Shown here in pieces: positions 1-6,650 of a stretch of 10,681 nt of DNA (positions within the stretch are counted from its first letter, which is position 1; the number at the start of each line of letters is the position of its first letter). The stretch spans positions 1-10,681 of the forward strand of contig JAKLIE010000019.1 of NCBI GenBank assembly GCA_022709775.1. The letters run 5' to 3'. This stretch comes from Pseudomonadota bacterium. GTDB taxonomy: Bacteria > Pseudomonadota > Gammaproteobacteria > Burkholderiales > Casimicrobiaceae. The translations under genes were made by a program, and so were the position numbers. Under the pieces are notes generated by a model, which saw only the letters and a list, made by a program, of their open reading frames with translations, was not told where the DNA came from and searched no databases.

Positions 1-874
1 GCCTTCGGGCACTGGGCTTGATCTCTTCGGCGCGCAATTCCCGACGCGCACCTTTGATGTCGGCATCGCCGAGCAGCACGCGGTGACGTTCGCGGCGGGG
101 CGCGCGTGCGAGGGGATGCGGCCGGTCGTCGCGATCTACTCGACGTTCCTGCAGCGCGCGTACGACCAGCTGATCCACGACGTCGTGCTGCAGAACCTGC
201 CGGTCGTGTTCGCGATCGACCGCGCGGGACTCGTCGGCCCCGACGGCGCGACGCACAACGGCGCATTCGACCTCTCGTACCTGCGCTGCCTGCCCCACAC
301 GACGGTGATGGCGCCGTCCGACGAGGACGAGTGCCGCCGGATGCTCTCGACCGCGTTCCGGCTCGGCACGCCCGCGGCCGTGCGCTACCCGCGCGGCACG
401 GGACCCGGCGTCGTCGTCGATCCGTCGCTCGAAGGCCTGCCCGTCGGCAAGGGGGTCGTCGTGCGCGAGGCGCGCAGGCGCGCCGACCGCATCGCGATCC
501 TCGCCTTCGGGGCTCCGCTCGCCGCCGCCCGCGCGGCGGCGGAGCGGCTCGACGCGACGGTCGCCAACATGCGCTTCGTGAAGCCGCTCGACGTCGACCT
601 CGTGCTCGAGCTCGCGCGCACGCACGACGCGCTCGTGACGGTCGAGGAGAACGTCGTCGCGGGCGGCGCCGGGAGCGGCGTCGCGGAGGCGCTCGCGGCC
701 GCCGGCGTCGGGATCGCGATCCTCCACCTCGGCCTGCCGGACGCATTCGTCGACCACGGCGAGCCTGCGGCGCTGCTCGCGAGCTGCGGGCTGGACGCGG
801 ACGGCATCGCGCGCGCGATCGAGGCCCGCTTCCCTGCCCGCGCCGGCGAGTCGCGCGTCAAGCCCGCCGCGTGA
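1..874 (+). CDS. dxs: 1-deoxy-D-xylulose-5-phosphate synthase, C-terminal part (5' end outside window)
   Basis: DXS condenses pyruvate and glyceraldehyde 3-phosphate, using thiamine diphosphate, in the first step of the cytoplasmic MEP isoprenoid pathway. The frame is open from base 2 and gives 290 residues; about 345 N-terminal residues, including most of the cofactor-binding domain, lie left of the window. Visible family signatures are [16 protein letters not shown], whose Glu (codon 71-73) corresponds to the catalytic Glu370 of E. coli DXS, then [19 protein letters not shown], the His-containing [16 protein letters not shown], and VRYPRG. These are followed by the C-terminal transketolase-like domain with MRFVKPLD and [15 protein letters not shown]. 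The GTG at 83 is internal, because the conserved motif begins before it. The gene ends 29 bases before folE2 on the same strand. No truncation or frameshift is visible. Confidence 0.97.
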   Translation, partial: PSGTGLDLFGAQFPTRTFDVGIAEQHAVTFAAGRACEGMRPVVAIYSTFLQRAYDQLIHDVVLQNLPVVFAIDRAGLVGPDGATHNGAFDLSYLRCLPHTTVMAPSDEDECRRMLSTAFRLGTPAAVRYPRGTGPGVVVDPSLEGLPVGKGVVVREARRRADRIAILAFGAPLAAARAAAERLDATVANMRFVKPLDVDLVLELARTHDALVTVEENVVAGGAGSGVAEALAAAGVGIAILHLGLPDAFVDHGEPAALLASCGLDADGIARAIEARFPARAGESRVKPAA

Positions 875-880
875 TAGGCT
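875..880 (+). promoter_or_regulatory. possible -10 box before folE2
   Basis: TAGGCT directly follows the dxs stop and is one of the few AT-containing hexamers in the 29-base gap. It would give a leader of about 17 nt. No -35 match was found at the expected distance, and folE2 could simply be co-transcribed with dxs. CCTCCT at 884-889 is the complement of a Shine-Dalgarno, not a ribosome-binding site. Confidence 0.2.
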
Positions 881-903
881 AATCCTCCTCTGACGGCCAC
901 TGC

Positions 904-1722
904 ATGAACCGCCCGGAAAACCCCTCGACGCTGATGGCGATTCCCGACGTCCAGTCGGGCAGCGACGAGCGCAATCTCGCCATCGACCAGGTCGGCATCC
1001 GCGGCCTTCGCTATCCGCTCGCGTTCGCCGACGGCGACGCGCCCGCGCAGTCGACGATCGGGACGTTCGCGGTGATGGTCGCATTGCCCGAGGATCGCAA
1101 GGGCACTCACATGTCGCGGCTGATCGAGATGCTCGAGGAGCTGACGATGCCCGGCGCGCCGCCGCTCACCGTCGCGGGCATGCGCGCGCTGCTCGACCAG
1201 CTCGTCGTGCGGCTCGACGCGCCCGCGGGGCGCATCGAGGTGGCATTCCCGTGGTTCGTGCGCAAGACCGCGCCGATCTCGGGAGTGGCGAGCCTGCTCG
1301 ACTACGAGGTGCGCCTGTCGGCCGAGCTGCATGGCGACCGCTACGCGTCGCTCGTGACCGTCGCCGTGCCGGTGACGTCGCTGTGCCCGTGCTCGAAGGA
1401 GATCTCGGAGTACGGAGCGCACAACCAGCGTTCGACCATCACGATCAGCGTGCGTCCCCGCGAGGCGGTCCGGCTCTCCGAGCTGCTTCGCGTCGCCGAG
1501 ACCGAGGCGTCGAGCGAGCTCTACGGGATCCTCAAGCGGGCGGACGAGAAGTACCTGACCGAGCGCGCGTACGACAACCCGCGTTTCGTCGAGGACTTGG
1601 TCCGCGGCGTCGCGGCGCGCCTGGCCGCCGACCGCCGGTTCGCCGCCTTCGCGGTCGAGGCCGAGAACTTCGAGTCGATCCACAACCACTCGGCCTTCGC
1701 GCGGATCGCGCGGGGGATCTAG
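904..1722 (+). CDS. folE2: GTP cyclohydrolase of the FolE2 (type IB) family
   Basis: FolE2 converts GTP to 7,8-dihydroneopterin triphosphate, the first step of the tetrahydrofolate pathway, in the cytoplasm. It is unrelated in sequence to classical FolE. The 272-residue product has the family layout: N-terminal MAIPDVQS, KGTHMSRLIEMLEE (about 66-79), VRKTAPISGVASLLDYEV (119-136), VTSLCPCSKEISEYGAHNQRS (157-177), KRADEKYLTERAYDNPRFVEDLVR (211-234) and EAENFESIHNHSA (252-264). C161, H173, E215 and H260 keep the spacing of the metal ligands I recall for Neisseria FolE2 (C147, H159, E201, H246). The ATG at 904 gives full length; an in-frame ATG at 934 would start at MAIPDVQ and cannot be excluded. 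Neither has a Shine-Dalgarno. No Zur-like palindrome was seen upstream, although folE2 is Zur-controlled in some bacteria. Confidence 0.96.
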   Translation: MNRPENPSTLMAIPDVQSGSDERNLAIDQVGIRGLRYPLAFADGDAPAQSTIGTFAVMVALPEDRKGTHMSRLIEMLEELTMPGAPPLTVAGMRALLDQLVVRLDAPAGRIEVAFPWFVRKTAPISGVASLLDYEVRLSAELHGDRYASLVTVAVPVTSLCPCSKEISEYGAHNQRSTITISVRPREAVRLSELLRVAETEASSELYGILKRADEKYLTERAYDNPRFVEDLVRGVAARLAADRRFAAFAVEAENFESIHNHSAFARIARGI

Positions 1723-1723
1723 C

Positions 1724-1743
1724 CGACCGGACGTTGCCGGTCG
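1724..1743 (+). terminator. possible hairpin just after folE2
   Basis: A perfect 7-bp inverted repeat, CGACCGG and CCGGTCG, with a 6-base loop begins two bases after the folE2 stop. No T tract follows, so it is not a canonical intrinsic terminator. It may protect the 3' end or be chance in GC-rich DNA. Confidence 0.3.
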
Positions 1744-1816
1744 CCGTCGGCCGTCGTTCGTCCCGGAAGGAACGCGACCCGTCCGGCTCCGAGGCGACGC
1801 GGGGCGATCTCCCGCC

Positions 1817-1822
1817 TAGAAT
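1817..1822 (+). promoter_or_regulatory. possible -10 box for the sensor kinase/regulator pair
   Basis: TAGAAT is a close -10 match and stands out in a GC-rich 130-base gap. It ends 30 bases before the kinase ATG, implying a leader of about 24 nt. No recognisable -35 lies 16-18 bases upstream. The same hexamer occurs before the amidotransferase gene, which gives it some weight. Confidence 0.4.
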
Positions 1823-1852
1823 CCGGGCAGTCCCGTCCACGCGTCCGTCCCG

Positions 1853-3046
1853 ATGGCGATGAGCCTCAAGCACCGCTACGACTCGTTCGCCGACCGCGTG
1901 CTGTCGACGCTGTCGGAGGTCGAGCGCGAGGACGTGCGCGCCTTCGACCGCTGGTTCTACGCGACCGGCGGCTGGCGCTGGCTCTTCGTGATCGTCGGCG
2001 CGACCACGGCGTTCGCCTGGGTCGCGTCGCGCCTGCCGTGGAACATGTCGTTCGTCGAAGCGGCGATCCTGTTCAACCTCGTCGTCCTGATGCTGATCTG
2101 GGCCGGGCTGTCGGCCTGGTTCGGATACCGGCGCTTCCAGGGCAAGATCTTCCGCTTCGTCGTCGTCGGACCGCTGCTCGCGCTCGCGGGCGCGTTCGTC
2201 GGCGCCGCGATCGCGGGCCTCGTGCAGGGCGTCGACCCGCTCGGCTGGCTCGCCGACAGCGCGAAGTTCCGCCACGTCGTCACCGCGGGCCTCGTGTTCG
2301 GCTTCCTGTACGCGCTCGTCGTCGCGCTGATCGCGCACCTGCGCAATCGCGAGTACGCCGCGCTCACCGCCCGCCTCGCCGCCGAGGCTCGCCAGAGCGA
2401 GCTGTCGCGCCAGCTGGCCGAGTCGCAGCTCAGGATGCTGCAGCTGCAGGTCGAGCCGCATTTCCTGTTCAACACGCTCGCGAGCGCGCGCCAGCTGGCC
2501 GAGAAGGGCGCGCCCGACGCGGCGCGGCTCGTCGGCGACCTGATCGTGTTCCTGCGCGCGGCGACGCCGGCGCTTCGCGAGGCGCGAACGACGCTGGCGG
2601 CGGAAGGCGAACTCGTGCGCGCGTACCTGTCGATCATGCGCACGCGGCTGGGCCGCCGGCTCGAGTTCGCGGTGACGGTTCCGCCCGCGCTCTCCGACGT
2701 TCCGCTGCCGCCCGGCATGCTGATCACGCTGGTCGAGAACGCGATCAAGCACGGCATCGAGCCCTGGCCGCCCGGCGGGCGAGTGGACGTGACCGCGCGC
2801 GACGCCGGCGGACGGATCGAGGTCTCGGTCGCGGATACGGGCGCCGGGCTCGAGGGCATCCAGATCGCGGGCACGGGCATCGGGCTCGCGAACGTCCGCG
2901 AGCGGCTCGCGCTCCTCTACGACGAGCGCGCGGCACTCGAGCTCGAGGAAAACGCGCCCCGCGGCTTCCTCGCCCGCATCGTCCTGCCGCGCGAGGCGCC
3001 GGCATCCACCGTTCCCTTCGTCCCGGTCATGACCGCCCCCCGATGA
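1853..3046 (+). CDS. membrane sensor histidine kinase, LytS/AlgZ-type (His_kinase family)
   Basis: Predicted inner-membrane histidine kinase of 397 residues. Four hydrophobic segments (about 42-60, 68-90, 99-124 and 139-162) form the N-terminal half, with very short loops and no separate extracellular sensor domain. A coiled-coil-like linker (about 165-198) leads to the phosphoacceptor motif LQVEPHFLFNTLASARQLAE, in which H203 is the likely autophosphorylation site. The ATPase domain shows the N box ENAIKH (295-300), DTGAG (328-332) and GTGIGLANVRERL (340-352). This arrangement is typical of kinases that pair with LytTR regulators. Its stop overlaps the regulator start as ATGA, so the two are probably translationally coupled. 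The ATG at 1853 is preferred; an ATG two codons later is equally possible. The signal is unknown. AlgZ and YehU/BtsS are the nearest types I can name, but orthology is not established. Confidence 0.93.
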   Translation: MAMSLKHRYDSFADRVLSTLSEVEREDVRAFDRWFYATGGWRWLFVIVGATTAFAWVASRLPWNMSFVEAAILFNLVVLMLIWAGLSAWFGYRRFQGKIFRFVVVGPLLALAGAFVGAAIAGLVQGVDPLGWLADSAKFRHVVTAGLVFGFLYALVVALIAHLRNREYAALTARLAAEARQSELSRQLAESQLRMLQLQVEPHFLFNTLASARQLAEKGAPDAARLVGDLIVFLRAATPALREARTTLAAEGELVRAYLSIMRTRLGRRLEFAVTVPPALSDVPLPPGMLITLVENAIKHGIEPWPPGGRVDVTARDAGGRIEVSVADTGAGLEGIQIAGTGIGLANVRERLALLYDERAALELEENAPRGFLARIVLPREAPASTVPFVPVMTAPR

Positions 3047-3801
3047 ACGACACACGCCCCACCGCGCTGATCGCCGAGGACGAGCCGTTGATGCTCGAGC
3101 GGCTGAAGGAGAAGCTCGCCGAGACCTGGCCCGAGCTCGAGATCGTGGCCGAAGCCGCGGACGGAGACGAGGCGCTCGCGCTGTTCGACGTCCACCAGCC
3201 GCGCGTCGCGTTCCTCGACATCCGGATGCCGGGACGCACCGGGCTCGACGTCGCGGCCGCGATCGGCAACGAGTGCCACGTCGTGTTCGTCACCGCGTAC
3301 GACCAGTACGCGCTCGCGGCCTTCGATGCCGGGGCGGTCGACTACCTGCTCAAGCCGGTCGAGACCGAGAGGCTCGCGCAGACGGTCGCCCGGGTGAAGG
3401 GCAAGCTCGCGTCCGCCCCCGCCGACCTCTCGCAGATTGTCGCCGCGCTTCGCGCGCACGCGACGCCGGCGGCCTCGCGTCTCAGGTGGATCAAGGCGGC
3501 CGTCGGCAAGCAGGTCAAGCTGATCCCGGTCGACGACGTCGTCTACTTCCAGTCGGACACCAAGTACACGAGGGTCGTGCTCGCGCAGTCCGAGGCGCTG
3601 ATCCGCACGCCGCTCAAGGACCTCGTCGCCGAGCTCGATCCGGACCGCTTCTGGCAGATCCATCGCAGCACGATCGTCAACGTGTCGCAGCTCGCGGGCG
3701 TGCTGCGGGAGGACGCCGAGCGCCAGTTCGCGCTGTTCAGGTCGCGACCGGACAAGCTTCCGATCTCGCGGCAGTTCACGCACCTGTTCAAGCAGATGTG
3801 A
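3043..3801 (+). CDS. LytTR-family response regulator
   Basis: A 252-residue DNA-binding response regulator, presumably phosphorylated by the upstream kinase. The receiver domain (about 6-120) has the acidic pair E12/D13, phosphoacceptor D59 in FLDIRMPG, T84 in FVTAYDQYA and K104 in YLLKP. The C-terminal LytTR domain (about 146-250) shows the family features VDDVVYFQSDTKYTRV, IRTPLKDL and FWQIHRSTIVNVSQL. The ATG at 3043 overlaps the kinase TGA and puts the receiver domain at the normal distance from the start; the frame stays open far upstream, but there it lies antiparallel or out of frame to the kinase and is not coding. AlgR and YehT/BtsR have the same architecture. Targets cannot be read from the sequence. 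It ends 26 bases from the convergent S9 peptidase gene. Confidence 0.95.
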   Translation: MNDTRPTALIAEDEPLMLERLKEKLAETWPELEIVAEAADGDEALALFDVHQPRVAFLDIRMPGRTGLDVAAAIGNECHVVFVTAYDQYALAAFDAGAVDYLLKPVETERLAQTVARVKGKLASAPADLSQIVAALRAHATPAASRLRWIKAAVGKQVKLIPVDDVVYFQSDTKYTRVVLAQSEALIRTPLKDLVAELDPDRFWQIHRSTIVNVSQLAGVLREDAERQFALFRSRPDKLPISRQFTHLFKQM

Positions 3802-3804
3802 CGG

Positions 3805-3824
3805 GGCCGGTGCGACGCCCGGCC
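3805..3824. terminator. possible bidirectional hairpin between convergent genes
   Basis: GGCCGG and CCGGCC flank an 8-base loop within the 26 bases separating the convergent regulator and peptidase stops. Its location suits a shared terminator, but neither strand shows a T tract after the stem and the stem is only 6 bp. Confidence 0.3.
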
Positions 3825-3827
3825 GCC

Positions 3828-5819
3828 CTACTTGAGCACCGTCTCCTGCAGGAACCGTATCGTCGCGTAGTAGTAGAAGTCCGCGTTCTCCTTCTTCGCG
3901 AAGCCGTGGCCCTCGTTCGCGGCGAGCAGGGACCAGACGGGCGTGCCATTCCGGCGCGCGATCTCGACGATCTGCTCGGCCTCGGTGTACGGGACGCGGG
4001 GGTCGTTCTTCCCGTGCGCGACGAACAGCGGCTTGCCGATCTTCGCCGCGTTGTTCACCGGCGAGATGCGCTCGAGGAAGGCGCGCATCGCCGGGTCGCG
4101 CTCGTCGCCGTACTCGACGCGGCGGAGGTCGCGCCGGTAGCTCTCGGTGCGCTCGAGGAACGTCACGAAGTTCGCGATGCCGACGACGTCGATCGCGCCG
4201 GCGATGCGGTCGGAGTAGGTCGTCGCGACCGCGAGGCTCATGTAGCCGCCGTAGCTGCCGCCCGCGACGACGACGCGCGCGGGGTCCAGGTCCGGCTGGG
4301 TCGCGATCCAGTCGAGGAGCGCCCCGATGTCGCGCACCGAGTCCTCCCGCTTCATCCCGTTGTCGAGCGACACGAAGCTCCTGCCGTAGCCGGTCGAGCC
4401 CCGCACGTTCGGCTCGATGATCGCGACGCCCAGCTCGTTCACGTAGTAGTTCCAGCGGCCGATGAAGCCGGGACGCGCCTGCCCCTCCGGCCCTCCGTGG
4501 ATCTGGATCATCACCGGTCGGCGCCCGGGGAACCGGCGCGGATCGGGCCTCGCGACGAAGCCGGTGATCGTGCGTCCGTCGAAGCTCTTCCATTCGATCG
4601 GCGTCTGCACCGCGAATCGCGACGCATCCAGCCCCGCGACCTTCGATTCGGTCCAGCGCGACACGCGGTTGGACGCCACGTCGAGCACGTAGACGTCGCC
4701 CGGGCTCTGCGACGAGTCGAGGTCGAACGCCAGCGCGGTCGAGTCCGGGTGCCACTGGACGCCGCTCACCGCGCCGATCGGCACCTGCGGGCGCGGCAGT
4801 TCGCGGCGCGTATCCGCATCGAAGAGCCGCAGCACGCCGACGCCGGCCTCGTTGACGACCATCGCGATCGTGCGGCCGTCGCGCGAGAGCGCGAGCTGCT
4901 CGACGTCCCAGTTCGCCGGTCCGAATGCCTCGAGCGCGCCGGTGGCGAGATCGAGGTAGCTCGCGCGCTGGAACTCGCCGTCGCGGTCGGTCGTCAGGAA
5001 CAGGCCCCTGCCGTCGCGCGAGAAGCCGACCTCGGTCGACGCGACCGTTCGCGCCGGATCGCCGCCCGGCGCCGGCAGCACGCGCCGCCGATCGCCGGTC
5101 GCGAGGTCCATCACCCAGACGTAGGTCTCGGTGACCGACCTGAATTCGTTCATCGCGAGCCGGCGGTCGTCGAACGAGAAGCTGAAGTCGCCCCAGCCCG
5201 TGCCCGGAAGCGTCGCGATCTTCCTCGCGCCCGCCGGAACGAGCGGATCGACGATCGCGACGTCCAGCGTCGGGTTCTCCCGTCGCCCGCCTGCCTTGTC
5301 GACGTCGGTGGACCCGACGAGCATGCGGTCGCGCGCGCGATTGAGCGCGAGCGGCTGGTGGGTGCGCGCCGGGTCGGTCAGGAGCACGGGTTCGTTCGCG
5401 CCGGGGTCGAGGCGATAGATCTGCGACTGCTCGTTGCCGCCCGCGTCGCGGCCGAACACCAGGACGTCGGGCTTCGCGGGCCACCACGCGCCCGTGCGCA
5501 CGGGCTCGGCGAAGTCGGTGAGCTGCACCGGGTCGGCGAGCGGCGAGCGGACGTCGAAGAGCTGCGTCGTGTTCCTCGCGCGCCTCGCGACGACGACCTC
5601 GTGCCTCGCCGGGTGCCACGACGCGAGCGCATTCGGCCGGAACTCGGTGTACGGCGCGACCTTCGCGGCCAGCGCAGCCGGGATCGGGGGAATGCCCTCG
5701 ACCCTCAGGTTCTCGTTGGGGACGATCGCCTCCTGCACGTGCGCGCACGCGGCGAGGAGCGAGAGGGAGACGGCGGCGAGGACGGCTCCGGTCGTTCGGG
5801 CGGGCGAGGCAGGGGTCAT
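3828..5819 (-). CDS. S9 (prolyl oligopeptidase) family serine peptidase, predicted lipoprotein
   Basis: A 663-residue peptidase with a WD40-like beta-propeller region (about 60-400) followed by an alpha/beta-hydrolase catalytic domain (about 405-663). The catalytic triad can be assigned: S522 in GGSYGGY, D606 in KNDPRVPYTEAEQ and H638 in NEGHGF. HGGPEG (441-446) is the usual strand-turn near the oxyanion hole, followed by NVRGSTGYGR. The family cleaves short peptides, often after proline or acting as an acylaminoacyl- or dipeptidyl-peptidase; the specificity here is unknown. The N-terminus has a basic/hydrophobic signal ending in the lipobox-like LLAAC with C25, which suggests envelope anchoring facing the periplasm. 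The ATG at 5819 places this signal correctly, though no Shine-Dalgarno precedes it. It is convergent with the LytTR regulator gene and divergent from the amidotransferase gene. Confidence 0.93.
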   Translation of the reverse strand: MTPASPARTTGAVLAAVSLSLLAACAHVQEAIVPNENLRVEGIPPIPAALAAKVAPYTEFRPNALASWHPARHEVVVARRARNTTQLFDVRSPLADPVQLTDFAEPVRTGAWWPAKPDVLVFGRDAGGNEQSQIYRLDPGANEPVLLTDPARTHQPLALNRARDRMLVGSTDVDKAGGRRENPTLDVAIVDPLVPAGARKIATLPGTGWGDFSFSFDDRRLAMNEFRSVTETYVWVMDLATGDRRRVLPAPGGDPARTVASTEVGFSRDGRGLFLTTDRDGEFQRASYLDLATGALEAFGPANWDVEQLALSRDGRTIAMVVNEAGVGVLRLFDADTRRELPRPQVPIGAVSGVQWHPDSTALAFDLDSSQSPGDVYVLDVASNRVSRWTESKVAGLDASRFAVQTPIEWKSFDGRTITGFVARPDPRRFPGRRPVMIQIHGGPEGQARPGFIGRWNYYVNELGVAIIEPNVRGSTGYGRSFVSLDNGMKREDSVRDIGALLDWIATQPDLDPARVVVAGGSYGGYMSLAVATTYSDRIAGAIDVVGIANFVTFLERTESYRRDLRRVEYGDERDPAMRAFLERISPVNNAAKIGKPLFVAHGKNDPRVPYTEAEQIVEIARRNGTPVWSLLAANEGHGFAKKENADFYYYATIRFLQETVLK

Positions 5820-5856
5820 CGGACGGTCGCGGGCGCTCGGTCGAAGGCGCCGCTGC

Positions 5857-5862
5857 TAGAAT
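5857..5862 (+). promoter_or_regulatory. possible -10 box for the amidotransferase-mutL unit
   Basis: TAGAAT matches the -10 consensus well and is identical to the box before the kinase gene. It implies transcription starting near 5869 and a leader of about 74 nt. No convincing -35 was found, and it lies inside an inverted repeat shared with a minus-strand box. Confidence 0.4.
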
Positions 5863-5873
5863 GGAAACGCCCG

Positions 5874-5879
5874 ATTGTA
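5874..5879 (-). promoter_or_regulatory. possible -10 box for the S9 peptidase gene
   Basis: Read on the minus strand this is TACAAT, a near-consensus -10. Transcription would begin near 5867 and give a leader of about 48 nt. No -35 match is present at 16-18 bases. It faces the plus-strand TAGAAT box 11 bases away. Confidence 0.35.
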
Positions 5880-5910
5880 GCGGCGCTCCGCGTGCGCGCC
5901 GCGACGTCCG

Positions 5911-5940
5911 GTCGCCCCGACTCGCACCCCGTCGCACCCC
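5911..5940 (+). repeat. three tandem 10-bp units before the amidotransferase start
   Basis: GTCGCCCCGA, CTCGCACCCC and GTCGCACCCC follow one another without spacers and end two bases before the ATG at 5943. The last two share nine consecutive bases and the first is degenerate. The region lies where a ribosome-binding site would be but is C-rich. It could be a slippage product, a protein-binding site with one unit per helical turn, or chance. Confidence 0.6.
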
Positions 5941-5942
5941 CG

Positions 5943-6650
5943 ATGCGTCCCGTCTCCGTATTTCGATTCTCGAAGAGCGAAGGCCCCGGCCGCTTCGGCG
6001 ATTGGCTGGCGGCGCACGGGCGACCCTGCCGGCTCGTCGCGCTCGACCTGGGCGAGCCGGTTCCCGACGATCCCGAGGCGTTCGCCGGCATCGGCATGAT
6101 GGGCGGCCCGATGGGCGCGAACGACCGGACGCCGTGGCGCGACGCCCTCGCGGTGCTTCTGCGCCGCGCCGTCGACGCGCGCGTGCCCGTGATCGGCCAC
6201 TGCCTCGGAGGCCAGATCCTGTCGCGCGCGCTCGGCGGCACGGTGACGAAGGCGCCGGTGACCGAGATCGGCTGGATCGACGTCGACGCGACCGACCGCG
6301 ATGCCGCGCGCGAGTGGTTCGGCGGCCGCGAGCGGATGAACGTGTTCGAGTGGCACTACGACGCGTTCACGATCCCGCCCGGCGCGTCGCGCGTCCTGAC
6401 CAACGCGTTCAACGAGAACCAGGCCTACGTGCTCGACGATCGCCACATCGGATTCCAGTGCCACGTCGAGATGACGCGCGAGCTCGTCACGACCTGGTGC
6501 GACATGGCGCCCGACGAGCTGCCTGCGGCGTCGACGCCGTCGCGGCAGTCGCGCGGCGACATCCTCGGCGGCCTCGACGCGCACGTGGCGTCGCTGAACG
6601 CCCTCGCGGACGGCGTCTACGCGCGCTGGGCGCGCGGACTGGCGCACTGA
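5943..6650 (+). CDS. class I glutamine amidotransferase domain protein
   Basis: A 235-residue stand-alone class I glutamine amidotransferase-like protein, related to the glutaminase half of GMP synthase but without a synthetase domain. The nucleophile elbow GHCLGGQ gives C87. The other triad members are H174 and E176 in FQCHVEM, where Val replaces the more usual Pro of the HPE motif. GMMGGPMGAND (51-61) resembles the oxyanion-hole glycine segment, and TEIGW (107-111) and EWHYDAF (136-142) also fit this group. It presumably releases ammonia from glutamine or hydrolyses a gamma-glutamyl compound; the acceptor is unknown. The ATG at 5943 begins the hydrophobic first strand; an in-frame GTG at 5892 would add 17 unconvincing residues. 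Its TGA overlaps the mutL ATG by one base, suggesting coupled translation, but a functional link to mismatch repair is not implied. Confidence 0.9.
   Translation: MRPVSVFRFSKSEGPGRFGDWLAAHGRPCRLVALDLGEPVPDDPEAFAGIGMMGGPMGANDRTPWRDALAVLLRRAVDARVPVIGHCLGGQILSRALGGTVTKAPVTEIGWIDVDATDRDAAREWFGGRERMNVFEWHYDAFTIPPGASRVLTNAFNENQAYVLDDRHIGFQCHVEMTRELVTTWCDMAPDELPAASTPSRQSRGDILGGLDAHVASLNALADGVYARWARGLAH

Noticed and set aside
83..874. GTG at 83 as the start of a short separate DXS-like gene
   Set aside because: The conserved [10 protein letters not shown] motif lies in frame upstream of 83, and the frame is open to the window edge, so this is an internal codon of dxs.
385..1689. Minus-strand open frame of 434 codons opposite dxs and folE2
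   Set aside because: Overlaps two clear genes, has no recognisable motif and an Arg-rich translation.
2917..5937. Minus-strand open frame of about 1000 codons spanning the kinase, regulator and S9 peptidase
   Set aside because: It is a GC-rich shadow: Arg/Ala/Gly-rich, overlapping three well-supported genes in other frames and lacking any family motif.
3273..5942. Plus-strand open frame running through the S9 peptidase into the amidotransferase
   Set aside because: Only the part from ATG 5943 has family motifs; the rest is antisense to the peptidase and composition-driven.
6462..6470. HVE in place of HPE suggesting an inactive amidotransferase
   Set aside because: His and Glu of the triad are both kept, only the non-catalytic middle residue differs, and the nucleophile Cys is intact.
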